DNA of 64,000 nt from Chitinophagaceae bacterium (GTDB taxonomy: Bacteria > Bacteroidota > Bacteroidia > Chitinophagales > Chitinophagaceae): the NCBI GenBank assembly GCA_023229465.1, contig JALNZE010000007.1, positions 1 to 64,000 on the forward strand. The letters are read 5' to 3'. The notes under the pieces are model-generated. The model did not search any database. It was given only the letters and a program-made list of their open reading frames with translations, and was not told where the DNA came from. Within the stretch, counting starts at the first letter, position 1, and the number at the start of each line of letters is the position of its first letter. Positions 1 through 9,673 of the stretch are shown here, piece after piece. The translations under genes and the position numbers were made by a program.

Positions 1-207
1 CCTGAACCTGTTGAAAAACGAAAACAGTAAAAAAAGAAGTATTAAAAACAAACGGTTACTCTGTGGCTGGGATGAAGACTTCTTGGCTAATCTGCTCTTG
101 TGCCAAATTTAGATGCGTTTGCCCTGCTGCTCACCACCTGGCACAACAAATTGCAAAATTTTCAATACTATTGAGATAGCTAACCCTGGTAAGAACTATT
201 ACCTGTT

Positions 208-795
208 TCACAGCCTGATTCCGCAACGTATCACAATCCTGTTCAATGTATATCCAAGTTTTCTTTCATGATACTCCATAATGTATGGAGGGAAGCCTCT
301 GTATATAGCCTCATAATATGATTCCGAGATCGTTTTTGTAGAATATCCCAGGCTCATAACCATTCCCCTGTTTTTTTTCCCATTAATCAAATGATACCCG
401 ATACCCAGGTCAGTATATACCCCATTACTGAAACTACTTCCGCGGGTATCCCGGTAAAGTACAGGATAGGAATATTGTGATTCAAGTGGCCAGGCAATAT
501 TACTACCCAGGTTCAAATACGAAAACAGTAAACGATTCTTCCCAAAACCGGTTCGTACATCCACGAACAAGGGCACTGTTCGCACTTTATAATAATCAAT
601 GGCAGTACCAATACCTATACTCCATCCTTTTTTTTCAATACCTCCTGTTAACTGTACCTGTCCACTGGCAGAATGATCTCCATTTAACAGGGCAACCTGG
701 GGGATCAGGTAATAGTCAGCCTTACCCGTTTTAGATTGTGCCATTACAGCGGCAGTAACCAATAATAATATCAACAGCAGCATACTCTTTTTCAT
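208..795 (-). CDS. Small outer-membrane beta-barrel-like protein
   Basis: I do not recognise a named family. The 195-residue product starts with a signal peptide (Lys-Lys, then a Leu-rich core ending at AVMAQ). The mature part is rich in alternating aromatic and glycine residues in short segments, as in small outer-membrane barrels of Bacteroidota, and it ends in an amphipathic strand. It is followed on the same strand by no gene within the window and is separated by about 370 bp from the next barrel-like gene. The export and outer-membrane location are inferred from composition only; a substrate or function cannot be proposed. Confidence 0.75.
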   Translation of the reverse strand: MKKSMLLLILLLVTAAVMAQSKTGKADYYLIPQVALLNGDHSASGQVQLTGGIEKKGWSIGIGTAIDYYKVRTVPLFVDVRTGFGKNRLLFSYLNLGSNIAWPLESQYSYPVLYRDTRGSSFSNGVYTDLGIGYHLINGKKNRGMVMSLGYSTKTISESYYEAIYRGFPPYIMEYHERKLGYTLNRIVIRCGIRL

Positions 796-1168
796 CAGTT
801 AATGTTTATTTTTTTTATTGTCAGATGGAATTCGCCAATTAACTATTCCTTTCAGGGCTTTCTGCTTTGCTGATATTCTGTGTTCCAGTCGAGTGGACCA
901 AAGCATTTCAGCTTCAGCCGCTCACAGGTGGGGTCGAGCAGTGGCGCATTTGATTGTAATCTATGTTTCCACCACCCGCCTCGTCAAACGCAGCGTGCGC
1001 ATTTAACGCACTGCGCTTTCCTAATGATTTCTTATCAAAGCTTATGCCTATTATGTCGGAGCCACATTATTAAAATTAGTTTTTACCTGTGCCTGAGCTA
1101 AATGGCAAAAGAAAATCAAATGAGTGAGTAAAAATAATTTAATCGCTTTCATAAAATTAGTTTTGGTG
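796..1168. other. Gene-free stretch with a GC-richer core
   Basis: I see no convincing gene in these 373 bp. The short open frames here have no start context and no recognisable composition. The part at about 880-1020 is richer in G and C than the flanks and holds an imperfect hairpin at 989-1015 (arms CGCAGCGTGCG and CGCACTGCG). The ends are AT-rich. It may carry the promoter of the gene ending at 208 and the 3' region of the gene starting at 1879. Confidence 0.5.
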
Positions 1169-1879
1169 TTAAAAATGATAAATACATGAAATATTAGTGC
1201 CGATTGAAAATTTGTTACGGCCTATTTGTTGTGAGTTTTCAGGATAATAATACTTGACAAATATGTCATCATTATTCCAGTGATTCGATATAGGCAATAG
1301 TCCATCTAATCCTATGGAAATCTTTTTAGTAATATTCTTTTCCATTCCGATATTAAAATTAATCATCCTTCCTATTGACATAGATTTGTGGTTGACCTGG
1401 CTACTTTGGAAAGAAGAATTTGAAAGATATTCTGGTGTATACTTTTGTTTATAAGAATAGAATTGATTATAAGTAAGCGAACCTTTAATAGAAAAATTGT
1501 TCTTTAAATTTTTCGAATACCCAAAGCCAGCTAACAACTGGATATTATCATACTTATATGACTTTGTGTAAAAAGGCAAATTAGTGGGGTCATCAAATTC
1601 AAATGGCCTAGGAATAGCAAATACCTGCTTAAAATAGCCAATTCCAATTATTCCAAATATATTTTTATAGATGGTTCTGAAATGGTTAATGTTGATACCG
1701 TAACTAATAGCTTTACCACTTGGATATCTGGAACTTCCTAATTGATAGTAGGTTGCTTCTGAATTATTCCAAATTAAGGGAATTGATATTCCAATAGCGC
1801 TTTTCTTTTCATTCTTGCCTTGGGAATAACTCAAAATTGTTAAGGAAATAAGGAACATGATTAGAAGTTGTTTTTTCAT
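1169..1879 (-). CDS. Outer-membrane beta-barrel-like protein
   Basis: The 236-residue product has an N-terminal signal peptide (MKKQLLIMFLISLTIL, cleavage near SYSQG). Its body alternates polar and aromatic residues in about ten short strands and ends in an aromatic residue (YHF), the usual outer-membrane barrel signature. Several strands contain phrases such as IGIGYF and LLAGFGYSKN. It is unusually Asn/Lys/Ile-rich, matching the low GC of this stretch compared with the neighbouring genes, which may point to horizontal acquisition or weak constraint. No specific family or substrate can be named. Confidence 0.75.
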   Translation of the reverse strand: MKKQLLIMFLISLTILSYSQGKNEKKSAIGISIPLIWNNSEATYYQLGSSRYPSGKAISYGININHFRTIYKNIFGIIGIGYFKQVFAIPRPFEFDDPTNLPFYTKSYKYDNIQLLAGFGYSKNLKNNFSIKGSLTYNQFYSYKQKYTPEYLSNSSFQSSQVNHKSMSIGRMINFNIGMEKNITKKISIGLDGLLPISNHWNNDDIFVKYYYPENSQQIGRNKFSIGTNISCIYHF

Positions 1880-2101
1880 AATTGGAATTTTTTAATGACG
1901 AAATATTTTTGGTTTACCTATTATGCAGTCTCGTTTTCATTTTCCTTAAGAAACCTGTCTTTTTTGTATTTGTTATAAATGCGTATATGAAAATTGGGGA
2001 TATTTGTCGAATCTTACAAAAGGATTAATTTCAATCTGCCTGATTTCTTTTTGTGCAAGGGCAAAAGTTGGCAGAAGGAAGAAATATGGCTCATTTCATG
2101 G

Positions 2102-3367
2102 TTATTTATTTTGAGCGATTTGTATTTTGCCTATCACTGCGGCATTGCCTGCATTGGAATAATCTATGAAGTAAAGGCCGTCTTTCGCTACTGTAATGGC
2201 AAGGCCCTGCAAAGCAATCACATCATTGGCCTCAAAACCAACAACCTGTTTAATAAGCCAAATCTGGGAGGCAACGGCGGCATCCAATATCTTTAAGCCG
2301 GATTTTCCATCACAAACAAGCAAAAGGTTTCCATCTTTTGATAACCCTTTTGGCGAGGTAAGATTAAAGGATTTGACCAATACAGGGCTACTAAGATTAG
2401 CGATATCAATTACATCCAGTTGGTTACTGAACCCACCGCAGGCCGACCCTCCTGATAATGTTACATACGCATATTTATCGTCAGCAATCACAGGATCACA
2501 GGAACGGGCATGTGTAAACTGACTGTATTTTTGAGGGTTATCAGGAAGTGACGCGTCAAAAATAAACATACCTGACTGTGACCCGATGAATAGTTTGTTT
2601 TTATAGGGGAATATCGTTTCAATGTTTCCCTGTTGCAGGGGTACGGATGATACAAAAGATGGTGAAGCCGGCAGAGTAAGATTAAACACTTTCAGATCAT
2701 TGTAACTAACCGTATACATCCTGCTATCCAGCAAAGCAAACCTTGCCAGTGAACCGGCGATACCAATACCCGCGGAAGAAACAAATGCTCCGGCGGCTTG
2801 TGAACCGGCCATTCCTGTACTGGATAAGAAAACCCTGCTATCTTTATTAAGCAGATGGGTAAGCGTACCACTGAATCTTTTATTGACACTTGTGTCAACC
2901 CTGATCCATTCTTTGATCACTTTTGATGTATCTGCACTAAATCCCTGGTAATACCTGTGCGGGAAAACGCCATTTAAGAATTGCCTGACAGTAATATTCA
3001 AGGGTTGACTGATATCAATCGTTACCAGGTCTGTATAACAATCCGCATATAAATAAGCCCCTTTAATGGCAAGGTCAACACAGCCGGGTATCGCAATAAA
3101 GGCAATATTGTTCGGTTTGGCAGGGTCGGCTATGTCAATAATATGAACGCCTTTATCTACTTCATTCAGAAATAAATAATGATCCTTCACTACTATTTTT
3201 CCAGGCTGCTCAATTGCCTGTGGAGAATCGCTTTTAATCCCTTCCTTTACTTCATCACGTGTTCTGTAAACCGGCCGGTAAAAAGTAAACTGTTCTATAA
3301 CAGAATCTTTCATACAAGCGGAGAATAGTAACTGTATACTGATTATTGCAAAAAAAGAGCGTCGCAT
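2102..3367 (-). CDS. LVIVD-repeat (beta-propeller) lipoprotein
   Basis: The 421-residue product begins with a lipoprotein signal (Leu-Leu-Phe-Ser-Ala-Cys at about residues 13-18). The rest is a set of repeats containing phrases such as GVHIIDIADPAKP, LVTIDISQPLN, QLDVIDIANLSSPV and GLKILDAAV, typical of LVIVD repeats that fold as a beta-propeller. It is therefore expected on the periplasmic or outer face of a membrane. It is the last gene of an apparent three-gene unit with the ECF sigma factor and its membrane partner, 34 bp after the latter, so expression is probably coupled to that sigma factor. The molecular role of LVIVD proteins is not known. Confidence 0.85.
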   Translation of the reverse strand: MRRSFFAIISIQLLFSACMKDSVIEQFTFYRPVYRTRDEVKEGIKSDSPQAIEQPGKIVVKDHYLFLNEVDKGVHIIDIADPAKPNNIAFIAIPGCVDLAIKGAYLYADCYTDLVTIDISQPLNITVRQFLNGVFPHRYYQGFSADTSKVIKEWIRVDTSVNKRFSGTLTHLLNKDSRVFLSSTGMAGSQAAGAFVSSAGIGIAGSLARFALLDSRMYTVSYNDLKVFNLTLPASPSFVSSVPLQQGNIETIFPYKNKLFIGSQSGMFIFDASLPDNPQKYSQFTHARSCDPVIADDKYAYVTLSGGSACGGFSNQLDVIDIANLSSPVLVKSFNLTSPKGLSKDGNLLLVCDGKSGLKILDAAVASQIWLIKQVVGFEANDVIALQGLAITVAKDGLYFIDYSNAGNAAVIGKIQIAQNK

Positions 3368-3401
3368 AAAACTGGTTTTAAAGTTGACACAGGCTTTGTA
3401 A

Positions 3402-4820
3402 CTATCGTTGCATGTTGGTTTTCTTTTTAGGAACCATAAAAGTGATTTTTACCGCTGACAGGCTGAAATGCTGGCTTGCCGGTTCTTTTTTTGATAGGTT
3501 ACTTACAAAATATTGAAATTGCGGTCCTATATAAAAGAAAGGTCGCTTTCCGATTGCCATGTCCAGGCCTGTTGAAAAATAAATTTGCACAGTTCTCATC
3601 AATGTATTGTTTTGGAAAAGTCCTCCTCTAAGGGCATCATAATTCAAACCATTGGTTGCAAAAAGCATTTTTACCCCGGTTCCCAATTGCCAGCGTAGAG
3701 AAACCTTTTTTGAAAGTTTCACTGGGGTATATAATTCAATACCAAGCCCCAGAAAATGATATTGATTCCTATAAGAAAGACCATCATTGCTGATATAGTA
3801 AAATCCATTGGAATTGTAAGTTCCTAATCCGCTGAAGTATACAGTACTATCCACTCTTCTACCTACACCTACTAAGGTTTGATATAAGTTATAGCCAAAT
3901 AACAAACCGATTGTATGCTTTTTACCAATTGGCTTTGTTGCCTGAAATGCTATCCCCACCGAAAAAGCATCCTTTAGAACCGGTGAGGTAACGTTGGATT
4001 GAAAAGTACCCGATCCACCCCCTGAAAAGATTTGCGAACCGCTGGCATAACTGCTTTTCGAACTATTGTATCTGCTAAATAAGGATTCGCGTAAACCACT
4101 TGACCCTGCTTCAATAACCCCATACCATTTCCATTGTCTCTTTTTTACATTCTTCATTATATCATCCGATATTTTTACAATATTATTTAGGGGGCCATTT
4201 GATTGCACTGATTCACTGGCAGGCGACCCAACCGCGGTTTGACTGGTATCAACAAGATCACTTATACCGATTTGATAGCCATTTTCAGATTGTTCAATGG
4301 CAGTTGCCGTGAGAGAATCTGACCATTGGATGCTAATACTACTTTGCTTACCAGGTAACACAGTGCGTTTATTCTTCTCCGGTAAATCATTGGTGTTGGA
4401 TACTTCAGATGGCACAAACTTCAAATCAGTATTTTTCAGGTACCTTTTATTTGGGTGACTATGTTTTTCCGCCTTTTTGTTTACCGGAATCAATTCAGTT
4501 GTAGCAGTTTGTTGAAGGCCCATCATTTTACCGGCTTCTGTTTGTTTTGTAACAATATTCCGCTTTTCAGTTTTTCCTTTTGATTGGAAAATTTGAGCGA
4601 TGGTAGCCTTTGGCGCTTTTTCAAGATGGCTCAACTGAAAATAGGCCAAAAAAACACCACCGGCAATCCCGGGCAATAGTAAAAAGAACCAGATCAACCA
4701 TCGGCTTTTTCTTTCTTTTTTCAATGCAGCCGCAATCCCATACCATACTGCAGGATCAGGCTTTATGGGCATATCAGCCAATTGCTTTTTTACCCGTTCT
4801 TCAAAAGACTCACCGGCCAT
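3402..4820 (-). CDS. ECF-sigma-linked membrane protein with barrel-like C-terminus
   Basis: I chose the start reading MAGESFEER because its ATG overlaps the end of the sigma gene by 11 bp; an in-frame ATG six codons upstream is possible. The 472-residue product has a short basic cytoplasmic N-terminus, one transmembrane helix at about residues 41-60, a polar low-complexity linker to about residue 225, then some 240 residues resembling an outer-membrane barrel with Gly/aromatic strands. Position directly behind an ECF sigma gene suggests an anti-sigma or signal-transducing role, but no zinc-finger anti-sigma motif is visible. A helix-anchored protein with a barrel-like end is topologically odd. 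Confidence 0.8.
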   Translation of the reverse strand: MAGESFEERVKKQLADMPIKPDPAVWYGIAAALKKERKSRWLIWFFLLLPGIAGGVFLAYFQLSHLEKAPKATIAQIFQSKGKTEKRNIVTKQTEAGKMMGLQQTATTELIPVNKKAEKHSHPNKRYLKNTDLKFVPSEVSNTNDLPEKNKRTVLPGKQSSISIQWSDSLTATAIEQSENGYQIGISDLVDTSQTAVGSPASESVQSNGPLNNIVKISDDIMKNVKKRQWKWYGVIEAGSSGLRESLFSRYNSSKSSYASGSQIFSGGGSGTFQSNVTSPVLKDAFSVGIAFQATKPIGKKHTIGLLFGYNLYQTLVGVGRRVDSTVYFSGLGTYNSNGFYYISNDGLSYRNQYHFLGLGIELYTPVKLSKKVSLRWQLGTGVKMLFATNGLNYDALRGGLFQNNTLMRTVQIYFSTGLDMAIGKRPFFYIGPQFQYFVSNLSKKEPASQHFSLSAVKITFMVPKKKTNMQR

Positions 4821-5370
4821 AACTATCTTTTTTATCATTAACAGAATGAACCTCCAGCCATTTAATCAGCAATGCCCTTGCTCTTGCATATTGTGAACGG
4901 CTCGTGCCCTCATTAATTCCCAGCATTTTACCTATTTCAATATGTGTACACCCTTCTACCGCATGCAGGTTAAATATCGTTTGAAAGCCAGGAGGAAGCT
5001 GTCGAACCATATTTAGCAGATCCTTTTCATTTAATCTGATATCCGCATCGGGAATAACAACCGGATGCAGGTTATTTTCTTCAAAACTGAGGTCCAATTG
5101 GTACTGTGGCTTACGCTTGAGGTAATTAATGGCTGTATTAACCATGATTCGTCTGATCCATGCACCAAGATCTCCTTGCATTTTATATTGATGAAGATTA
5201 ATAAAAACCTTAATGAATCCTAATTGTAGCACCTCCTCCGCATCATTCATACTTTTCGTATACCTGTAACAAATGCCAAGCATAATAGGAGAAAACAAAT
5301 CATACAATTGTTTTTGGGCAATTATATTTTTTCGTAAGCAGTCCTTTACCAGTTTTTGATGGTCATCCAT
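4810..5370 (-). CDS. ECF-type RNA polymerase sigma factor
   Basis: The 186-residue protein fits the extracytoplasmic-function sigma-70 family. Region 2 is seen at about residues 20-90 (YRYTKSMNDAEEVLQLGFIK, then a WIRRIMVNTAINYLKR segment) and region 4 at about 120-170 (LPPGFQTIFNLHAVEGCTH followed by a helix-turn-helix ending SRSQYARARALL). It directs RNA polymerase to a specific promoter set. It heads an apparent operon with the membrane protein at 3402-4820, whose start it overlaps, and the LVIVD lipoprotein. About 170 bp of gene-free DNA upstream presumably carries the promoter; a TTTG at the right distance from a weak TA box is visible. Confidence 0.92.
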   Translation of the reverse strand: MDDHQKLVKDCLRKNIIAQKQLYDLFSPIMLGICYRYTKSMNDAEEVLQLGFIKVFINLHQYKMQGDLGAWIRRIMVNTAINYLKRKPQYQLDLSFEENNLHPVVIPDADIRLNEKDLLNMVRQLPPGFQTIFNLHAVEGCTHIEIGKMLGINEGTSRSQYARARALLIKWLEVHSVNDKKDSYGR

Positions 5371-5541
5371 TTCGCAGGGTTCATTACTTTGACACAGGTA
5401 ATTCTACCGGCGTTGCACTGGTAGCAAAGAATTTTATAAATTAAACTATATTTTAAAAACCAGGTCCCTGGCTAAACCCAGAAATTACATGTCACTAATT
5501 CACAATAAGTGGAGCTAAAAGGAAGAAAAAAACAATATCAT

Positions 5542-6033
5542 TTAATTTTTTTCGGCAAGTTTCTTAAGATTATTCAGGTTGGTTTCCATCATAGGGCCAA
5601 TAATCTTATCGTTCATCATAGAACCGAGCCTCTCCCAGGGATACCAGTTTAATTTTTCTTCAAATTGCCATTGAACTACGGTAATATTTTGACCGGGACT
5701 ACCAATTAATTGCATCGTTGCAATTTGAAAATTCCCTTTTCTGGTTGTCCAAACAGTCCTTACTGTAGAATCTGATAATCCGGTGATACTCACTTTTGTG
5801 CCATTCATTTCAGCAAATGAAGCGGATTGAATAATTACAGAGGGATCACGAAACCCTTCCATCCACTCTTTCCATTGCCATATATCATTCACATACCGGA
5901 TAATAGAATCTTTGGGCGCACTAACATTCACCGCCCGGGAAACCAACACAGTTGAGGGTAGCAATAGACCAATAAAGGAAGCTATCGCAAAGATGACTAC
6001 TACACTTATTACTATAAACCTGATTAGTTTCAT
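5542..6033 (-). CDS. SRPBCC/START-like membrane-anchored protein
   Basis: The 163-residue protein has an N-terminal hydrophobic helix (residues 1-28, VVVIFAIASFIGLLLP) followed by a domain typical of the polyketide-cyclase/SRPBCC superfamily: VSRAVNVSAPKDSI near the start, a Trp-rich WQWKEWMEGF segment, and a C-terminal helix GPMMETNLNNLKKLAE. Such domains bind hydrophobic ligands. It lies 3 bp after the ABC permease stop on the same strand and is probably co-transcribed with it. The ligand is unknown. Confidence 0.85.
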   Translation of the reverse strand: MKLIRFIVISVVVIFAIASFIGLLLPSTVLVSRAVNVSAPKDSIIRYVNDIWQWKEWMEGFRDPSVIIQSASFAEMNGTKVSITGLSDSTVRTVWTTRKGNFQIATMQLIGSPGQNITVVQWQFEEKLNWYPWERLGSMMNDKIIGPMMETNLNNLKKLAEKN

Positions 6034-6036
6034 AAC

Positions 6037-7143
6037 TCACTCCCACTTAAAAGTTTTAAAAGCAACCAAATAAACAATGATAGTCCAGGTTCCCAATATG
6101 CCCAATTCCTGCCAACAACTGGAAAGGCTGGCGCCTTCAAATGCAATATTACGCATTGCATTATTAAAATGCGTGAGTGGCAATATCCTGCAGATAGGCT
6201 GTAACCAGGGTGGAAATGCCTCAATAGAAAAAAAAGTGCCTGCCAACAAAAACTGTGGCAGTGTAATTATGTTCGCGAAGGGAGGAATCGTACTTTCGCT
6301 TTTGGCTACACTGCTCACAATAAATCCAAAACCCATGAACAAAACCAATGCAATAAAACTTAGCAGCATGATTGATAAAAAGGTCTGTATACCATGAACC
6401 AGGGTAAAATTAAAAACATAATGCCCAATACCTATCACAATTACGGCTGTGAGCATTTGAAAAATAACCCTGCTCAAAGCCTCACCCAAAACAATGTAAG
6501 ACCGTTTAATAGGGGTAGCAAAAAATCTTTTTAATACCATCTGTTGCCGAAGATTAAAAAATAAAAATGCAACGCCAAACACACCAGAGCTCAATAACGA
6601 AAACCCCAACTGACCGGGGAGGATAAAATCAATTGTTCTATAAATTCGGCCCGGTATTTTTTGCACAGTACTGCTGATCATTGCAATAGTAGGTGCATTT
6701 GCATAACTTTTTTGATTGATACCTGCGATAACTGCATTAAGAATAGATTGTAATACCTGAATATTTTGTGGATTTACTGCCTCGGAACTGGTTAAGCTGA
6801 TTGTATAGGGTGGATTACTCAGGCCGGATTTTTCTATTTTAATTATTGCCGTAATTCTTCCTTTTTCAAGATCTTCACGCACTAGCTCAGTAGCTTTTGT
6901 AACCAGGTTTACACCTGCAATACCCTTAATTGCCTGATAAATTGGATTAGCCGTATCAGTATGCTGATCAAATGCGATATTCAGGGAGACCCGCCCGCCA
7001 TTGCCAATAAATCCAAATACAAGTATAAATATTAATGGGAAGGCTATACTGAATATAACCGCGGAAGGACTTCGGAAAATGGCAAGCAAACTAGCCCTGG
7101 TAATTGCCAGCATAGCCCGCAACTGATTGTAATTGCCTTTCAT
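6037..7143 (-). CDS. ABC-2 type transporter permease
   Basis: The 368-residue protein has one N-terminal transmembrane helix (SPSAVIFSIAFPLIFILVFGF), a large extracytoplasmic domain of about 150 residues, then five more helices from about residue 180, the layout of ABC-2 permeases of the YhgE/DrrB-like type. A conserved-looking region FILPGQLGFSLLSSGVFGVA precedes the helices. It needs a separate ATPase, which is not adjacent in this window. Export of a drug, lipid or polysaccharide component is typical of the family, but the substrate cannot be inferred here. Confidence 0.88.
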   Translation of the reverse strand: MKGNYNQLRAMLAITRASLLAIFRSPSAVIFSIAFPLIFILVFGFIGNGGRVSLNIAFDQHTDTANPIYQAIKGIAGVNLVTKATELVREDLEKGRITAIIKIEKSGLSNPPYTISLTSSEAVNPQNIQVLQSILNAVIAGINQKSYANAPTIAMISSTVQKIPGRIYRTIDFILPGQLGFSLLSSGVFGVAFLFFNLRQQMVLKRFFATPIKRSYIVLGEALSRVIFQMLTAVIVIGIGHYVFNFTLVHGIQTFLSIMLLSFIALVLFMGFGFIVSSVAKSESTIPPFANIITLPQFLLAGTFFSIEAFPPWLQPICRILPLTHFNNAMRNIAFEGASLSSCWQELGILGTWTIIVYLVAFKTFKWE

Positions 7144-7240
7144 TAGATGTTCATTATAAGAACAAATCTATCTTTTTATTTCCCGAAAGCAAAAATCATT
7201 CTAAGGTGTTGGCGTAAGATGGAATCATGCAGGAATACAG

Positions 7241-8998
7241 TTAATGTATCTCTACCAAAAAAGGTAGCCTGGCCTGGGGAACACCCATCATGCCTTTTAC
7301 CTTTTTCAATTCTTTGATTAACTGTAAGTGGTCGCTCCCTATTTCTTCCGATAACAGATCATTGCTGAGCGACTTTTTATAACTACTCAAAATCTGTTCA
7401 ACAAGGTTTTTCTTTTCAGGATATTCTTTTAAGCGATATTCTTTCAGCTTTACCATTCTTGCCGCGCAATCAATTGCATCCTGCATGGTGCCGATCCGGT
7501 CAACTAACCCTACCTGAACTGCCCGGCTACCCGTCCATACACGCCCCTGCGCAACACTGTCAACATAAGAAATATTCTTGTTACGCCCTTCCGCTACACG
7601 CGAAGTAAATGTGTGATAAACAGAATCCGTTCCGGCCTGAAAAAATCGTTTTTCAGTTTCATTCAGCGGCCTGCCCATACTACCCATATCAGCATAGGGA
7701 GCGGTTTTTACGCCATCGAAAGTAATACCCAGTTTGTGCTTAAAAAATAACTGCAAATTAGGAACAATACTAAACACCCCTATCGAACCGGTAAGGGTAT
7801 TGGCATTGGCAAAAACAGAATCGGCATTACAGGAAATATAATATCCGCCTGAGGCTGCCACATCCCCCATACTCACTATCACAGGTTTTGCCTTCCTGGC
7901 TAAGCTGATCTCCCGCCAGATAACGTCACTTGCCAATGCACTGCCCCCGGGTGAATTCACCCGGAAAACAATTGCCTTAACCGTTTTATCCAACCGAACT
8001 TTTCGGATAAGTGTTCTGAATACATCGCTTGCTACCTGCTCATTATCACCATTACCGGAAACGATATCACCATCGGCATATATAACCGCTATCCTGTTCT
8101 CACCCTTAGATTGATCATCATCAACGGCTTTTGAATAGTCACCAAAACTTACGAAATTTATTTTTTCTTTCTCACGCAACCGTAAACGGTTTTGCAATTC
8201 CTGCTTTACTTCATCATCATATTTCAAACCATCTACTAACCCACTCTTCCAGGCATCATGCGCGGTTTGTATAGCACCCACTAAAGCAAGGCTTCTGAGT
8301 TTGGCAGTATCTATTTTACGTGACGAGGCAGCCGCATAAAGGAACCTGCTGTATAAATCTCCCAGCCAAACAGATGTTTGTAAGCGATTGGCTTCCGTCA
8401 TATGTGTTTCCCGAAGTGGTTCAGTGGCACTTTTAAATTTGCCCGCATAAAATATCTGCGGCTGAATTTCCAGTTTATCCAGCATCCCTTTCAGAAATAT
8501 TAAATTTGAACTAAAGCCTGCCCAGTCCACACCACCCTGCGGATGGCAATAAATTTTATCGGCCGAACTACCCACATAATACCCCTTTTGGGAAATAGCT
8601 TCCCCATAAGCAATGACAAATTTTCTGCTCGCTTTGAAGTCAATCAATGCTTTTCGTAATTCCTCGCTCGCAGCAAAACCATTGCCATTGTTGCCACACA
8701 AAATGTAAACGCCCTTAACAGCCGTATCGGATTGTGCAAACCGGAGCATCCTTACCATCGTATACAGGGAAGGTACTTCAACGTCTCCTTTTTTTAAAAA
8801 GACACTGAAGGGATCATCCTGGGTCTGCTCTTTAAAATTGTTTGACAGATCCAATACCAGTACAGCTTTGCTTCCTACAATAGGTTTGTCAACAGATGTA
8901 GCGCTCAACACCAATCCAATCAGGATAAGAATACCCAAAACGATAAAAATAACCAGGGCCAGCAAAGAAGCAAAAAAAGTTTTAAAGAAACCGTTCAT
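7241..8998 (-). CDS. sppA: Signal peptide peptidase SppA, 67K type
   Basis: This membrane-bound serine protease degrades signal peptides left after protein export. The 585-residue length fits the long (tandem S49 domain) form. An N-terminal transmembrane helix spans about residues 9-33. The catalytic dyad is visible: Lys189 in GKFKSATEPL in the first domain and Ser383 in VAASGGYYIS in the second. The oligomer-forming segments SPGGSALASD and LTGSIGVF are present. It stands alone, with its own roughly 145-bp upstream region shared with the divergent folK. Confidence 0.95.
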   Translation of the reverse strand: MNGFFKTFFASLLALVIFIVLGILILIGLVLSATSVDKPIVGSKAVLVLDLSNNFKEQTQDDPFSVFLKKGDVEVPSLYTMVRMLRFAQSDTAVKGVYILCGNNGNGFAASEELRKALIDFKASRKFVIAYGEAISQKGYYVGSSADKIYCHPQGGVDWAGFSSNLIFLKGMLDKLEIQPQIFYAGKFKSATEPLRETHMTEANRLQTSVWLGDLYSRFLYAAASSRKIDTAKLRSLALVGAIQTAHDAWKSGLVDGLKYDDEVKQELQNRLRLREKEKINFVSFGDYSKAVDDDQSKGENRIAVIYADGDIVSGNGDNEQVASDVFRTLIRKVRLDKTVKAIVFRVNSPGGSALASDVIWREISLARKAKPVIVSMGDVAASGGYYISCNADSVFANANTLTGSIGVFSIVPNLQLFFKHKLGITFDGVKTAPYADMGSMGRPLNETEKRFFQAGTDSVYHTFTSRVAEGRNKNISYVDSVAQGRVWTGSRAVQVGLVDRIGTMQDAIDCAARMVKLKEYRLKEYPEKKNLVEQILSSYKKSLSNDLLSEEIGSDHLQLIKELKKVKGMMGVPQARLPFLVEIH

Positions 8999-9142
8999 AT
9001 ATTAATTTTAATTTTATTTCAAAATAGCCCTCTTCAATTACATCATGACAGTTAATAGATACCTTTCTCAATAACTATTGCATTATTATAGTTAGATGAC
9101 ACTGAATTTAAAGATATTTGAACCTGATTATATTTCCAATTT

Positions 9143-9637
9143 ATGAAGACAGCTTATTTGCTGATAGGCGGTAACCTGGGCAACCGATATGCCTATTTGC
9201 AGAAAGCTGTCAGCTTAATTCAACAATTCTGCGGAAAGATCGTTCATTCTTCCGGAGTTTACGAAACGGCTGCCTGGGGAAAAACAGATCAGCCCGCTTT
9301 TTATAACCAGGCAATTGCCCTGGAAACAGCTCTCTCCCCCAACGATCTTATGCTGAAACTACTGGAAATTGAAACAGCTATGGGTAGGGAAAGGAAAGAA
9401 AAACTCGGCCCACGTATCATAGATCTGGATATTTTACTGATAGATCATCTCATTTTAGCTACTACATTACTACAAGTACCCCATCCTGCCCTGCCTTTCA
9501 GGCGTTTCGCCCTGTTGCCGCTTTTTGAAATCGCTCCGGAAATCATTCACCCCATTTTACATAAAACCATTGCACAACTACTGGCAGATTGTTCAGATGA
9601 ATTAGATGTGCAAAAAAAATCCTCGTATCCTACCTGA
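9143..9637 (+). CDS. folK: 2-amino-4-hydroxy-6-hydroxymethyldihydropteridine diphosphokinase
   Basis: The enzyme transfers pyrophosphate from ATP to 6-hydroxymethyl-dihydropterin in folate synthesis. The 164-residue length is normal for HPPK. Motifs are clear: GGNLGNRYAYLQKA at the N-terminus, the PAFYNQAIALET strand, the catalytic GPRIIDLDILLID segment with the metal-binding Asp pair, and VPHPALPFRRFALLPL near the end. The kinase gene that follows starts 36 bp downstream on the same strand, an arrangement that suggests co-transcription. Confidence 0.96.
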   Translation: MKTAYLLIGGNLGNRYAYLQKAVSLIQQFCGKIVHSSGVYETAAWGKTDQPAFYNQAIALETALSPNDLMLKLLEIETAMGRERKEKLGPRIIDLDILLIDHLILATTLLQVPHPALPFRRFALLPLFEIAPEIIHPILHKTIAQLLADCSDELDVQKKSSYPT

Positions 9638-9673
9638 TGGCGGTTAATTTTGGCCATCATCGCTAAAATATAC

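Noticed and set aside
818..1101. Two short plus-strand frames as genes
   Set aside because: They overlap each other in different frames, have no ribosome-binding context and no protein-like pattern.
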